64,000 nt of DNA from an uncultured Ruminiclostridium sp. (GCA_947623915.1 CANQIB010000004.1:107295-171294), one strand, 5' to 3'; counted from the stretch's first letter, positions 28,129 to 37,880 are shown. Notes: generated by a model not told the origin, from the sequence alone. Numbers and translations are program-made.

Positions 28129-30243
28129 TTATTGACTTGAGATAAGCTCAAAGTCAATTTTGCCTGTGTTTACGCAGGAGGCGGCGCAGCGTACCCTTAA
28201 TCGGTCGCCTATCGTGTATTTTACCGAGCCGTCCGTGCGCACCAGCGAGATGCCGTTTACCGCCTCGTAGCTGCCCGTCGGAAGACTTTCCGTACTTATC
28301 CTGCCCTCAACGGTGTTTTCCAGCCTTACGAACAGACCGCCGGAGATAACGCCGGATATTATCCCGTCGTATTCCTCGCCGATGTGCTTTTTCATATATT
28401 CGGCGGCGTAATATTCCTCGCATTGACGTTCCGCCGCGACTGCCGAAAGCTCGGTACAGGTCGCCTGAGCCGCCGCCTTTGCCGCAAATACGGCGTATTT
28501 CTTCTCGATTTTTTCCTTGGAGATCTTTTTAACGCAGTCGGACAGTATGCGGTGTACCGCGAGATCCGAATATCTGCGTATCGGGGAGGTAAAGTGCGCG
28601 TATTCCGCCATGACCAGTCCGAAATGTCCGATGGACTTTTCGCTGTACTTTGCCTTTGACATGGTGCGCAGCACAAGGTCGTTTATTATCGGGGCGCGCG
28701 GGTCGTTCGCGGTGCGGTCGAGCAGGTCGGCAAATACCGACGCCTCCGACTGTTTTTTTATACCAAGCGGGTTTATCCCCAGCGCGGCAAGCTCTTCTCT
28801 CAGCCGCAGCAGCTTATCGTCGGAGGGCTTTTCGTGTACGCGGTATACAAACGGCAGTCCGCGCTTGATGGCGGTGTGCGCGGCGGCATTGTTTGCGGCG
28901 AGCATAAATTCTTCTATTATCCCCTCGCTTATGCCCTGAATGCGGCTTTTTACGTCCGTGCAGACGCCGTTTTCGTCGCAGATCAGCTTGCTCTCGCAGG
29001 ATTTTATTTCGGGTGCGCCGCGCAGACGGCGGTTACGCGCCAGGATATCCGCCAGCTCTTTCATTATCGGAAAGCTGTCGGATACCTCGCGGTATTTTTC
29101 TTTCAGCGCTTCGTTCGCGGTATTGTCAAAAAACCTGTTTACCTCGTCATATACGCCCTTTACTCTCGAACGGATGATGCTTTTGACAAAACGGTATTTT
29201 TTTATCGCGCCCTTTCGGGAAAGCTCCATTATGCAGGAAAACGCGAGCCTGTCCTCTTCGGGATTTAAAGAACATACGCCGTTGCTTATCTCGGCGGGGA
29301 GCATGGGTATCACCCTGTCGGCGATATATATGCTCGTCCCGCGTGCGAAAGCGTCCGCGTCCAGCGCCGAACCGCCCTTTACATAATGGCTGACGTCGGC
29401 GATGTGTACGCCGAGCAGGTAGCCCTTTTCTATCCTTTCAATGCTTATTGCGTCGTCGATGTCCTTGGTGTCCGCGCCGTCGATGGTGAATATCGGCTTA
29501 TCTCTGAGATCCAGCCGCTTTTCACGGGACTTGGCGCTGCCCGCTTTATCTTCCGTTTCTCTTGCCTGCTTTGCGGCTTCCTCGGAAAATTTCGTCGCTA
29601 TCCCGTTTTGGGCAAGATAAGCGTCGGTGCAGACGCTCGCTTTTTCGCAGCTTCCGAAAACCGCCTCTATATCCGTTAAATGCTCGCTGTGGTGCTTTCC
29701 GCGCTTTCTTACGGAAAACAAAACCTTGTCGCCCTCGTGTATCTGTTCGCGCACCTTGCATATCTCAAGCGGCTGACGGCACATCGTATCCGGCAGAACG
29801 CAAAATTTCTCTCCGTCGCGGACTATCGACCCCGCGAAAAGCTCCTCCGTTTTTTCCAGTATTGCTATCACCGCGGCCACCGCGCTGCGCGCTCCGCTTT
29901 TTTCCTCAAGCTCCCGCGCGAGTACGATGTCGCCGGGTATCGCGCCTTTAAGCGCGGAACCTTTTACAAAACAGTCCTCTCCCGTAAGCGTGTTGGTGAT
30001 AAAACCGTATGTTCCCGCCAGCGACGCTACCCGACCGGTGAATACCTTTCGCATCTCGCTTATATAAAGTCGGTCGTATTTATTTTTGAATATCACCTTT
30101 TCGGCTATCAGCTTTTTGGCTGCCGCTTTCAGCTTTTCCTCGTGCTTTTTCGCCAGCTTTGTTTGAGATAATATGCGTTTTATCGACATTCCGCCGCCGC
30201 AGTTATACAATACCGCGATAACGATAGATTCGTAATCCAACAT
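28129..30243 (-). CDS. rnr: ribonuclease R
   Basis: DLRDKPIFTIDGADTKDIDDAISIE, GVHIADVSHYV, HFTSPIRRYSDLAVHR, C-terminal S1 domain. Start MLDYESIV chosen; ORF track runs to 30342. Confidence 0.93.
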   Translation of the reverse strand: MLDYESIVIAVLYNCGGGMSIKRILSQTKLAKKHEEKLKAAAKKLIAEKVIFKNKYDRLYISEMRKVFTGRVASLAGTYGFITNTLTGEDCFVKGSALKGAIPGDIVLARELEEKSGARSAVAAVIAILEKTEELFAGSIVRDGEKFCVLPDTMCRQPLEICKVREQIHEGDKVLFSVRKRGKHHSEHLTDIEAVFGSCEKASVCTDAYLAQNGIATKFSEEAAKQARETEDKAGSAKSREKRLDLRDKPIFTIDGADTKDIDDAISIERIEKGYLLGVHIADVSHYVKGGSALDADAFARGTSIYIADRVIPMLPAEISNGVCSLNPEEDRLAFSCIMELSRKGAIKKYRFVKSIIRSRVKGVYDEVNRFFDNTANEALKEKYREVSDSFPIMKELADILARNRRLRGAPEIKSCESKLICDENGVCTDVKSRIQGISEGIIEEFMLAANNAAAHTAIKRGLPFVYRVHEKPSDDKLLRLREELAALGINPLGIKKQSEASVFADLLDRTANDPRAPIINDLVLRTMSKAKYSEKSIGHFGLVMAEYAHFTSPIRRYSDLAVHRILSDCVKKISKEKIEKKYAVFAAKAAAQATCTELSAVAAERQCEEYYAAEYMKKHIGEEYDGIISGVISGGLFVRLENTVEGRISTESLPTGSYEAVNGISLVRTDGSVKYTIGDRLRVRCAASCVNTGKIDFELISSQ

Positions 30244-30529
30244 TTTCCCTTTCTGCCTTCGACCGCCGGTCGAGCCTTTAAATACAGTAAAAGTATAGCA
30301 TATTTTTTTGTGTATGTCAATCGAGTAAAGCGCGGTTTTCACACCGTTTCGGCGGGGAGAAAACTCGGTTTTAACGGGCGGGCTCGGTTTTTCAAAAAAA
30401 TGTAAATTTTTAATTTTAAAGGTTGACTTAAACTTTTGTATATGTTAAAATAAATATGTTCGGGCACGGCAAAGCGGCGGACGGCTCCGTCGGATATTGC
30501 CGCAGACAAAAGCAAAGGGGGCGACCGTT

Positions 30530-31264
30530 ATGCCGGATATATATAAGCACGGATATGAAAATTTCAAAATTATGTCGCTGCTCTTTGTCGCACAGATACT
30601 GCTTGGAGTAATGCCGGCGGCGCTGCTCGCGGTGTTCATCTGCTGCGAGCTGTACCTTACCCCGTGGATAGGCTATGTGTTTATCGCGATCATGATATGC
30701 GGAGGTATCGCAAATATTGTCATAACCAAGCGGTACAACGTGCTGCTTTCCGGCTTTCGCGGGGAAAAATCGCTCATGCGCGCGATAAAAAAGCTCGGAC
30801 CCGACTATACGGCTTTTTGCAATCTCCCGATAAAATACAAAAAGAACCGCTCGGAGATAGATTTTCTTATCGTCTGCCCTTATTACATTCTGATAATAGA
30901 GGTAAAAAACCATTCCGGCAGGATATACGGCAAGCACAAGGACGAAGTGTGGCTGCAAAAAAAGATATACCGTGACGGAAAGACCACCGAAACGACTATG
31001 CAGAACCCCTTGAAACAGTTAAGACGGCAGCGGGATATACTGAAAAGCATACTTTTGTCCAACGGGCTGGACTGCTGGGTGGACACCATGCTGTATTTCT
31101 CCTCGCCGCAGGTCAAGCTGTACCTCGATCTGTTCGATAACGACAACGTATGCTCCAATGAAAAGGAGCTTATGGATTTTCTGAACGGTCACAGGTCGAA
31201 AAATCCGCTGAGCAGGGAAGAACTGGAGAAAATAAAAAACGTTTTAAAGGAGCAGCTTTCCTGA
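30530..31264 (+). CDS. NERD (nuclease-related) domain protein with N-terminal TM segments
   Basis: Two TMs then EIDFLIVCPYYILIIEVKNHSGRIYG (NERD core). Confidence 0.8.
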   Translation: MPDIYKHGYENFKIMSLLFVAQILLGVMPAALLAVFICCELYLTPWIGYVFIAIMICGGIANIVITKRYNVLLSGFRGEKSLMRAIKKLGPDYTAFCNLPIKYKKNRSEIDFLIVCPYYILIIEVKNHSGRIYGKHKDEVWLQKKIYRDGKTTETTMQNPLKQLRRQRDILKSILLSNGLDCWVDTMLYFSSPQVKLYLDLFDNDNVCSNEKELMDFLNGHRSKNPLSREELEKIKNVLKEQLS

Positions 31265-31430
31265 GTCCCCCCGATTTGTGATAGAAATATATTTACCGCG
31301 TTTTGAGGGTCGCGGTCATTTTGCGCGCCCGACGAACGCGGATTTTGTGTATCTTGCTGATATTTCGTGTGTAAATATTATCATATTTTCACAAAATTTT
31401 CGCCTTTGTAGAAAAAATTTATGAAAATTA

Positions 31431-31459
31431 TTGACAAAATGTAATTTTTGTTTTATAAT
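31431..31459 (+). promoter_or_regulatory. consensus sigma-A promoter of orphan transcript
   Basis: TTGACA-N17-TATAAT, both hexamers perfect. Confidence 0.8.
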
Positions 31460-31465
31460 ATAGAC

Positions 31466-31600
31466 ACAACAAGAGAGAATCTTGTTTACATCATTTCTTT
31501 GTTTTGCTTTTTTTGTTTTTTAGTTGTCTCCTTTCTTTTGTTCTACACATTATAATTTCATTTGATTTTAACTTCGGCAGCCGCCGAAGTTATTTTTTTG
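31466..31600 (+). ncRNA. candidate small RNA
   Basis: Consensus promoter, no credible ORF, 5' hairpin AACAAGA-gagaa-TCTTGTT, U/C-rich middle, intrinsic terminator at 31570-31599. Confidence 0.55.
31570..31599 (+). terminator. intrinsic terminator
   Basis: AACTTCGGC-agcc-GCCGAAGTT followed by ATTTTTTT. Confidence 0.85.
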
Positions 31601-31758
31601 GAAAAAAGGTAAAAAATTTTGTGAAAAGTATGGAAATGGAGCAAAGTTTATGGTATACTTAATAAAGATATGTCCGTGCAAAGGACGTCGGTCTTTTCGG
31701 ACCGTAAAAAATCGAAAGGAGAGTGTATCCTGCGCATTATTCGGCAGGATCCTATACT

Positions 31759-33030
31759 ATGAGTGATATGATAAACCGTCGGCAGATAGCTCCGGGAGTA
31801 TATTTCAGCGCGGTCACGGACAGCCGCTACAAATTCAACAGCATATCCGTGAATTTCTTTACCAAACTGGACGAGCAAAACGCTTCCGCGAATGCGGCCG
31901 CATTTTACGTTCTGACAAACTCCAACCGCGACTATCCGACATATAAGCTGCTCAAAAACAAGCTGTTAAGACTTTACGGCGCGTCGCTGCAGCCGGTCGT
32001 CGGCAGGAAGTACGACCTTCAGCAGATAGGGATAGGCGCACAGTTTTTGGACGACGCATACGCGCTGGACGGCGAAAAGCTCACCGCGGAGATGACCGAC
32101 ATACTCATCGGCTGTCTGTTTTCGCCGGTGACGGAAAACGGAGTTTTCCCGCAAAAGACCGTCGAGCTTGAAAAGCAGGCTGTCATAGACGAGATAGAGG
32201 AAATGATAAACGACAAGCGCTCCTATGCCGTGAACAAAGCGATATCGCTGCTTTGCAAGGGAGAGCCCGCGCAGTTTTTCCCTTACGGCACGACGGAAAG
32301 GACCGAGGCGCTCACGTCCGCCGATATATACGACGCTTACCGCAGGATAATGACCTCGACGGTTTGCGAGATAATGTGCGTTGGCAGCAACGATTTCAAG
32401 CAGGCGGAGGAAAAGCTGACCGCCGCGTTTGCAAACGTCGAGCGCACCGCGCACGGCTATGAGATAAAAAGAAGTCTGCCCAAAGAAAACACGCTTTACG
32501 AGACCGAGACCATGAGCGTGAGCCAGAGCAAGATGGTGATAGGCTTTAAGCCCGCCACCGACGATAACGACGCCGTTTCCATGCTGCAAAAGATATACGG
32601 CGGAACTCCGTCCTCCAAGCTGTTCATGAACGTGCGCGAAAAGCTGTCGCTGTGCTATTACTGCTCCGCCGCTTACAACGCCGGAAAGGGAATGGTACTG
32701 GTAGACTGCGGCGTGGAAAAGGAAAATATAGAAAAAGCGCAAAAGGAGATACTGCATCAGCTCGACGAGATAAAAGCCGGTAATTTTACCGAGGAGGATA
32801 TAAATATCGCGCGGCTCGCGGTACAAAACGCCGCAAACGGTATATACGACAGCGTCAGCGGCGTGGAGAACTGGTATCTTGACCGCATACTGCGCGGAGT
32901 AGACGAGGACCCTGAGCAGTTTGCAAAAAGGCTCGGTGCCGTTTCCCGCGAGCGTATCATCAAGGCGGCGGAAAGCATGACGCCGGATACCGTGTATGTG
33001 CTGACAGACGGCAAGGAGGAGAATAAATGA
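31759..33030 (+). CDS. M16 (insulinase-like) family protein lacking HxxEH (YmfF-like)
   Basis: M16 fold pattern (SVNFFTKLDEQNASANAAAFYVLTNS, FYGGTPSSKLFMNVREKLSLCYYCSA-like region) with no zinc motif; pairs with the next gene. Confidence 0.8.
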   Translation: MSDMINRRQIAPGVYFSAVTDSRYKFNSISVNFFTKLDEQNASANAAAFYVLTNSNRDYPTYKLLKNKLLRLYGASLQPVVGRKYDLQQIGIGAQFLDDAYALDGEKLTAEMTDILIGCLFSPVTENGVFPQKTVELEKQAVIDEIEEMINDKRSYAVNKAISLLCKGEPAQFFPYGTTERTEALTSADIYDAYRRIMTSTVCEIMCVGSNDFKQAEEKLTAAFANVERTAHGYEIKRSLPKENTLYETETMSVSQSKMVIGFKPATDDNDAVSMLQKIYGGTPSSKLFMNVREKLSLCYYCSAAYNAGKGMVLVDCGVEKENIEKAQKEILHQLDEIKAGNFTEEDINIARLAVQNAANGIYDSVSGVENWYLDRILRGVDEDPEQFAKRLGAVSRERIIKAAESMTPDTVYVLTDGKEENK

Positions 33031-34298
33031 AAGAGATAATTTCAAATCCGAGATTAAAAGAGGAATATATACGGGTAAAGCACCCCAGCGGCGCAACGCT
33101 GATACTTTATCCGATGAAGGGCTATTCCTCGGCGTATGCGCTGTTCGGAACACGTTACGGCTCTGTGGACACCACTTTCAAGACCAAGAACGACGAGGAT
33201 TTTATCACCGTTCCCGAAGGAATAGCGCATTATCTTGAGCATAAGCTGTTTGAAAACGACGAGTGCGACGCGTTCGAGCTGTACGCCAAGACGGGAGCTA
33301 ACGCCAACGCGTTCACCAGCTTTGATAAGACCGCGTATCTGTTTTCCTGTTCGCAGAAATTCGAGGAGAACCTCGAAATACTGCTCGGCTTTGTGCAGGA
33401 GCCGTATTTTACGGACGAGACCGTCGCAAAGGAGCAGGGCATAATCGGACAGGAAATAAGGATGTACGAGGACGATCCGGGCTGGCGGGTGATGTTCAAC
33501 TGCCTACAGGCGATGTACTACAACAATCCCGTAAGGATAGATATTGCCGGCACGGTGGAAAGCATCGCAAAGATAGATAAGGATCTGCTGTACCGCTGCT
33601 ACAACACCTTTTACAATCTGAACAACATGGTGCTTGCCATCGCGGGAAATTTTGACGTTGACAAAACTTTGGAGATATGCGACAGAATGTTAAAGCCCTC
33701 CGAAGACCCCGAACTTCAGACCAAAGTGCCGGACGAGCCGACAAACGTCATGAAAACGCGCAGCGTGCAAAAGCTGTCCTGCGCCATGCCGCTTTTCAAT
33801 ATAGGCTTCAAGCTGCCGCCATACAGCGGCGCACAGCGCTATAAAAACAAAATGCGGTACGGTATCCTTATGGATATGTGCCTGAACAAAGGCTCGGACT
33901 TCTTTGAAAGAATGTACGAAAGCAAGCTGATAAATCACAATTTCAACACTTATGTATTTGACGGGCGGGGATTTTTCTCCATAATCGTGGACGGAGAATC
34001 CAGAGATCCCGACAGGGTGCTGGAAGAGGTGAAAGCGGAGCTTTGCCGCCTTAAAAAAGAGGGGCTGGACGAAGAGTTTTTCATCACGGTGCGCAACATG
34101 GTGTACGGCGACGAGACCGCTATGTTCGGCAGCGTAGAGGGCGTGGCTCACGCGGCGCTGGACTGCGAGCTTAACGGGACGGGACTTTACACAGGTCTTG
34201 AGCTTGCGGCGGGAGTTACCTTTGAGGACGTAAAAAGCGCGCTGGACGAGCTGGATACGGATAATTGCTCGATCTCGATAATCGAGCCTGCGGAATGA
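33027..34298 (+). CDS. M16 zinc peptidase (YmfH-like)
   Basis: VPEGIAHYLEHKLFE contains HxxEH. Confidence 0.88.
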   Translation: MKEIISNPRLKEEYIRVKHPSGATLILYPMKGYSSAYALFGTRYGSVDTTFKTKNDEDFITVPEGIAHYLEHKLFENDECDAFELYAKTGANANAFTSFDKTAYLFSCSQKFEENLEILLGFVQEPYFTDETVAKEQGIIGQEIRMYEDDPGWRVMFNCLQAMYYNNPVRIDIAGTVESIAKIDKDLLYRCYNTFYNLNNMVLAIAGNFDVDKTLEICDRMLKPSEDPELQTKVPDEPTNVMKTRSVQKLSCAMPLFNIGFKLPPYSGAQRYKNKMRYGILMDMCLNKGSDFFERMYESKLINHNFNTYVFDGRGFFSIIVDGESRDPDRVLEEVKAELCRLKKEGLDEEFFITVRNMVYGDETAMFGSVEGVAHAALDCELNGTGLYTGLELAAGVTFEDVKSALDELDTDNCSISIIEPAE

Positions 34299-34316
34299 TA
34301 AAGAAAGGACAGATAT

Positions 34317-35507
34317 ATGGATACACTTTTAAGGCTTGCCGATGAGAGCGGAAAGATAGAATTTCCGAATTTGTGGAACGGCTCGCTTGCGATAGACCGA
34401 GTGGCGTTCAGCGTTTTCGGCATCGATATTTACTGGTACGGCATAATCATCGCGGTGGGCGTTATCCTTGCGTTTATCTACGCCATGAAACGCAGCCGCC
34501 AGTTCGGCATAATAAGCGACCATCTTTTCGACGTGGTGTTCGTTGCGATAATCGCGGGATTTATAGGAGCAAGGGCTTACTACTGCATTTTCATAGACGC
34601 GAAGATAAACTTCTTCGATCTGCGGCACGGAGGCTTGGCGATATACGGAGGAGTTATTCTGGCAGCGGTCGCCGCCGCGATAATGTGCAAGGTGCGCAAG
34701 GTAAATCTTCCCGCCATGTTCGATCTCGGCGGTCTGGGACTTCTTATAGGACAATGTATAGGCCGCTGGGGCAATTTCGTAAATCAGGAGGCTTACGGCG
34801 CTCCGACGGCGGGGGATCTGCCGTGGGGCATGACCGGCACAGCGATAATACAAGACCCGCTGGTAGTGCAAAAGCAGCACGAGCTGTTTGAGCAGGGCAG
34901 CGACCTTTACGCTTTGGTACACCCCTGCTTTCTGTATGAGAGCCTTTGGTGCTTGGTAGGATTTTTGTTCCTGCATTTTTACTCCAAAAAGCTCAGAACG
35001 TTCGACGGCGAGGTATTTTTGCTGTACGTCCTTTGGTACGGCGCGGGCCGCGCATGGATAGAGGGACTGAGAACGGACAGCCTTTACATCGGTGATTTCC
35101 GTGTATCTCAGCTGGTGGCGATAGGCTCTGCGGCGATAGCCTTGGTATTGTTCGTCATATTCAAGCTGACCAAAACGAAAAATAAAGGCTATGTGCTTTA
35201 TAAAGACAGTCAGCTTTGCGCGGACAGGATAGCGGCTTATGAAAATAAGATGATGGTGCTTGATGAAAAGGAAAAGGCTAAAAAAGCCATGAAAGAGTCC
35301 GAAAAAGCCGCTCCCAGCATTCTTGCGGAGGGTACGGACGACGTGGAGCTTGACGACGCGGAGCTGAAAGCCGCCGCCGAGGAGGCGACCGAAACCGCTG
35401 AAGAAACGACCGAAGCTGCCGATGAGGCGACCGAAGTCGCTCAAGACGCGGAGGACGCGGCAGCGGACGGGGAAGGCGCCGAGGAGGATAACAATGACGC
35501 TGATTGA
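34317..35507 (+). CDS. lgt: prolipoprotein diacylglyceryl transferase with acidic C-terminal tail
   Basis: GQCIGRWGNFVNQEAYG Lgt signature. Confidence 0.95.
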   Translation: MDTLLRLADESGKIEFPNLWNGSLAIDRVAFSVFGIDIYWYGIIIAVGVILAFIYAMKRSRQFGIISDHLFDVVFVAIIAGFIGARAYYCIFIDAKINFFDLRHGGLAIYGGVILAAVAAAIMCKVRKVNLPAMFDLGGLGLLIGQCIGRWGNFVNQEAYGAPTAGDLPWGMTGTAIIQDPLVVQKQHELFEQGSDLYALVHPCFLYESLWCLVGFLFLHFYSKKLRTFDGEVFLLYVLWYGAGRAWIEGLRTDSLYIGDFRVSQLVAIGSAAIALVLFVIFKLTKTKNKGYVLYKDSQLCADRIAAYENKMMVLDEKEKAKKAMKESEKAAPSILAEGTDDVELDDAELKAAAEEATETAEETTEAADEATEVAQDAEDAAADGEGAEEDNNDAD

Positions 35508-36333
35508 CGGAAAAGCCGTTTCCGCTGCGGTAAAGGAGCGGATAAGAGCCGAGATAGAGCGCGACGGACTGGAGGTCGGACTTGCGGTAATAATCGTGGG
35601 AAACGACCCCGCCAGTCGGGTATATGTCAACAATAAGAAAAAGGCTTGCGAGGTGTGCGGCATAAAGTCATACGAGTATGCGCTGCCGGAGCAGACCACG
35701 CAGGAACAGCTTTTGGAGCTTATAGATACGCTCAACGGTTCGCCGGAGGTGAACGGCATACTTTGCCAGCTCCCGCTGCCAAAGCATATCGACGAGAAGG
35801 TCATAACCGAGGCGATAATCCCGCTTAAAGACGTCGACGCGTTCAACGCGGTAAACGTCGGCAGGATAATGATAGGGGATCATGTGTTTTTACCCTGCAC
35901 TCCCGCCGGAGTTATGGAGCTTATCCACAGCACCGGCGTTGAGGTCAGCGGCAAGGAATGTGTGGTGATAGGGCGTTCAAATATCGTCGGAAAGCCGATG
36001 GCGATGCTGCTGCTGCACGAAAACGGCACGGTCACGATATGCCATTCCCGCACAAAGGAGCTTGCCGAGGTGTGCAAACGCGCGGACATTCTTGTAAGCG
36101 CGGTAGGCAAAGAGGGCTTTGTTACGGCGGATATGGTAAAGGACGGCGCGATAGTTATAGACGTAGGCATGAACAGGAACGCCGAGGGCAAGCTGTGCGG
36201 CGATGTGAAATTCGACGAGGTAGCCCCGAAATGCTCCTATATAACTCCCGTGCCGGGCGGAGTAGGTCCGATGACCATTGCCATGCTTATGCAGAACACT
36301 CTTAAAGCAAAGCGGCTGCAGGACGAAAAATGA
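35494..36333 (+). CDS. folD: bifunctional methylenetetrahydrofolate dehydrogenase/cyclohydrolase
   Basis: NGILCQLPLPKHID, CVVIGRSNIVGKPMAMLL, TPVPGGVGPMTIAML; start MTLIDGKAV. Confidence 0.96.
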   Translation: MTLIDGKAVSAAVKERIRAEIERDGLEVGLAVIIVGNDPASRVYVNNKKKACEVCGIKSYEYALPEQTTQEQLLELIDTLNGSPEVNGILCQLPLPKHIDEKVITEAIIPLKDVDAFNAVNVGRIMIGDHVFLPCTPAGVMELIHSTGVEVSGKECVVIGRSNIVGKPMAMLLLHENGTVTICHSRTKELAEVCKRADILVSAVGKEGFVTADMVKDGAIVIDVGMNRNAEGKLCGDVKFDEVAPKCSYITPVPGGVGPMTIAMLMQNTLKAKRLQDEK

Positions 36334-36518
36334 GCAAAGCACCGATAAGACGCTCTTTGGGGCAAAAACGTTTCCTTTTGAACGCCGCGATACTGTTCGG
36401 CTTATGCGTACTGCTGATATTCAGGATACCCGTATGGGGAGCGGCTCAGATAATAGTGACGGCGTTGGTCGCCGTTTTGGGAATTTTTCAGCTTGTGCTG
36501 TATATTAAATTAAGGTAG
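36330..36518 (+). CDS. small hypothetical membrane protein
   Basis: 62 aa, two hydrophobic segments, ATGA overlap with folD. Confidence 0.6.
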   Translation: MSKAPIRRSLGQKRFLLNAAILFGLCVLLIFRIPVWGAAQIIVTALVAVLGIFQLVLYIKLR

Positions 36519-36528
36519 GTATTACATA

Positions 36529-37209
36529 ATGAGTGAAGAGATCAAAAACGGCAGCGTTAACGAAAACGAAGTCAAGGAAGGATTTTTCAAGCGGTATACC
36601 GGTCCGGATCACCCTTTGCTGAGCATAATCGTGTTCAACGCCGCCGCCGTGCTGCTTATACTGCTTACGCTGTTCATTGACTCGGGGATAATCCTGCCGC
36701 TGCTTTACGCGGCTTGCCTGCTTATCCCGATGGCGTATGTCCGCCCGATGGGGATAATCGGGATAGTAAAGTCGGTGCTGTGCGCTTTGGTGATAGGCGG
36801 ACTGGTCGCGGCTGCCAACGCGGGCGCTCTTGCGATGTATGCCGCGAACATACCCGTGGTAAGCGTGGCGGTAGTCATACTTATCTGGGCGGCCGTGCAT
36901 ATCATTTATTTCGCGGCGGGCGCGTTCGCGTACAAAATTTCCTTTAAAACTCTTAATCTGCCCGCGATAATACTGTTTTTAGGCTCGATACTCACCGAGA
37001 TAATTTTCGAGATAGGCGCGGTGATAATACTGTCCGGCTCCGGTCTTACCGTGTCGGGCGGAAGTCTGGCGGATTATCTGGGCTTGCTGAACGCGGCGTC
37101 AGGCAGCAGAGCCTTCGATATCGCGTTCCTTGCGATAAGGATGCTGCTGGTGAGCCTCAGCGTCTGCGTCGCGGCAAACCATGCGCGCAAGCTGAAGTCT
37201 AAAGACTGA
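36529..37209 (+). CDS. hypothetical multi-TM membrane protein
   Basis: 226-aa ORF with several TM stretches, operonic spacing. Confidence 0.65.
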   Translation: MSEEIKNGSVNENEVKEGFFKRYTGPDHPLLSIIVFNAAAVLLILLTLFIDSGIILPLLYAACLLIPMAYVRPMGIIGIVKSVLCALVIGGLVAAANAGALAMYAANIPVVSVAVVILIWAAVHIIYFAAGAFAYKISFKTLNLPAIILFLGSILTEIIFEIGAVIILSGSGLTVSGGSLADYLGLLNAASGSRAFDIAFLAIRMLLVSLSVCVAANHARKLKSKD

Positions 37210-37250
37210 CCGCGATTTTAAAATTTCATGAAAAAATTTAAGTTTCCCTA

Positions 37251-37279
37251 TTGACAAAGCTGTAATAATGTGTTATTAT
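37251..37279 (+). promoter_or_regulatory. sigma-A promoter of rpmG-secE-nusG-rplKA
   Basis: TTGACA-N17-TATTAT. Confidence 0.75.
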
Positions 37280-37404
37280 TATAGTACCTCAATAGGGGCT
37301 TATTTTTTTGCGCCTGTTTTTAAGGAGCAAAACGAAGTCCCGCCGCCGTAAGCAAAGGGCTTTCGGAGAGCTGAGGGAGGCAAAGTAATAGGAGGTGCCG
37401 AAAA

Positions 37405-37554
37405 GTGAGAGTTAAGATTACGCTTGCGTGTACTGAGTGCAAACAGCGCAACTACAACACCAAGAAGAACAAGAAGAACGATCCTGACAGAATTGAAGTG
37501 AACAAGTACTGCAAATTCTGCAGAAAGCATACTCCGCACAAAGAAACCAAGTAA
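37405..37554 (+). CDS. rpmG: 50S ribosomal protein L33 (GTG start, missed by ORF track)
   Basis: [54 protein letters not shown] upstream. Confidence 0.95.
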   Translation: MRVKITLACTECKQRNYNTKKNKKNDPDRIEVNKYCKFCRKHTPHKETK

Positions 37555-37566
37555 GGAGGATTTTGT

Positions 37567-37857
37567 ATGGCTAAAGATACCGCCTTGAGCAAAGAAGAGC
37601 TGAAAGCAAAGAAGGCTAACGAGAAAAAGAGCCTCAAGGCTGCGGCTGCAAAAAAGCCGAAAAAGTCTATCGTAAAGTACTTCAAGGACACAAAATCCGA
37701 ATTTAAAAAGGTTGTGTGGCCGAGCAAAAAGACCGTTTTCAACAACACGGTGGTCGTTTTGATCACGCTGATAGTATCGGGTATTTTTGTTTGGGGTCTT
37801 GACACTTTATTTGTCACGCTGCTTCGTTTGGCGCTTGGCATGAGTGTTACGACTTGA
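37567..37857 (+). CDS. secE: preprotein translocase subunit SecE
   Basis: VKYFKDTKSEFKKVVWPSKKTVFNNTVVV signature. Confidence 0.95.
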   Translation: MAKDTALSKEELKAKKANEKKSLKAAAAKKPKKSIVKYFKDTKSEFKKVVWPSKKTVFNNTVVVLITLIVSGIFVWGLDTLFVTLLRLALGMSVTT

Positions 37858-37880
37858 GTATTTTTAATCAGGAGGGTCAT

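Noticed and set aside
37286-37404. Possible riboswitch or L33 autoregulatory leader
   Set aside because: About 120 nt leader, but I could not identify a convincing conserved fold; a covariance-model scan would be needed.
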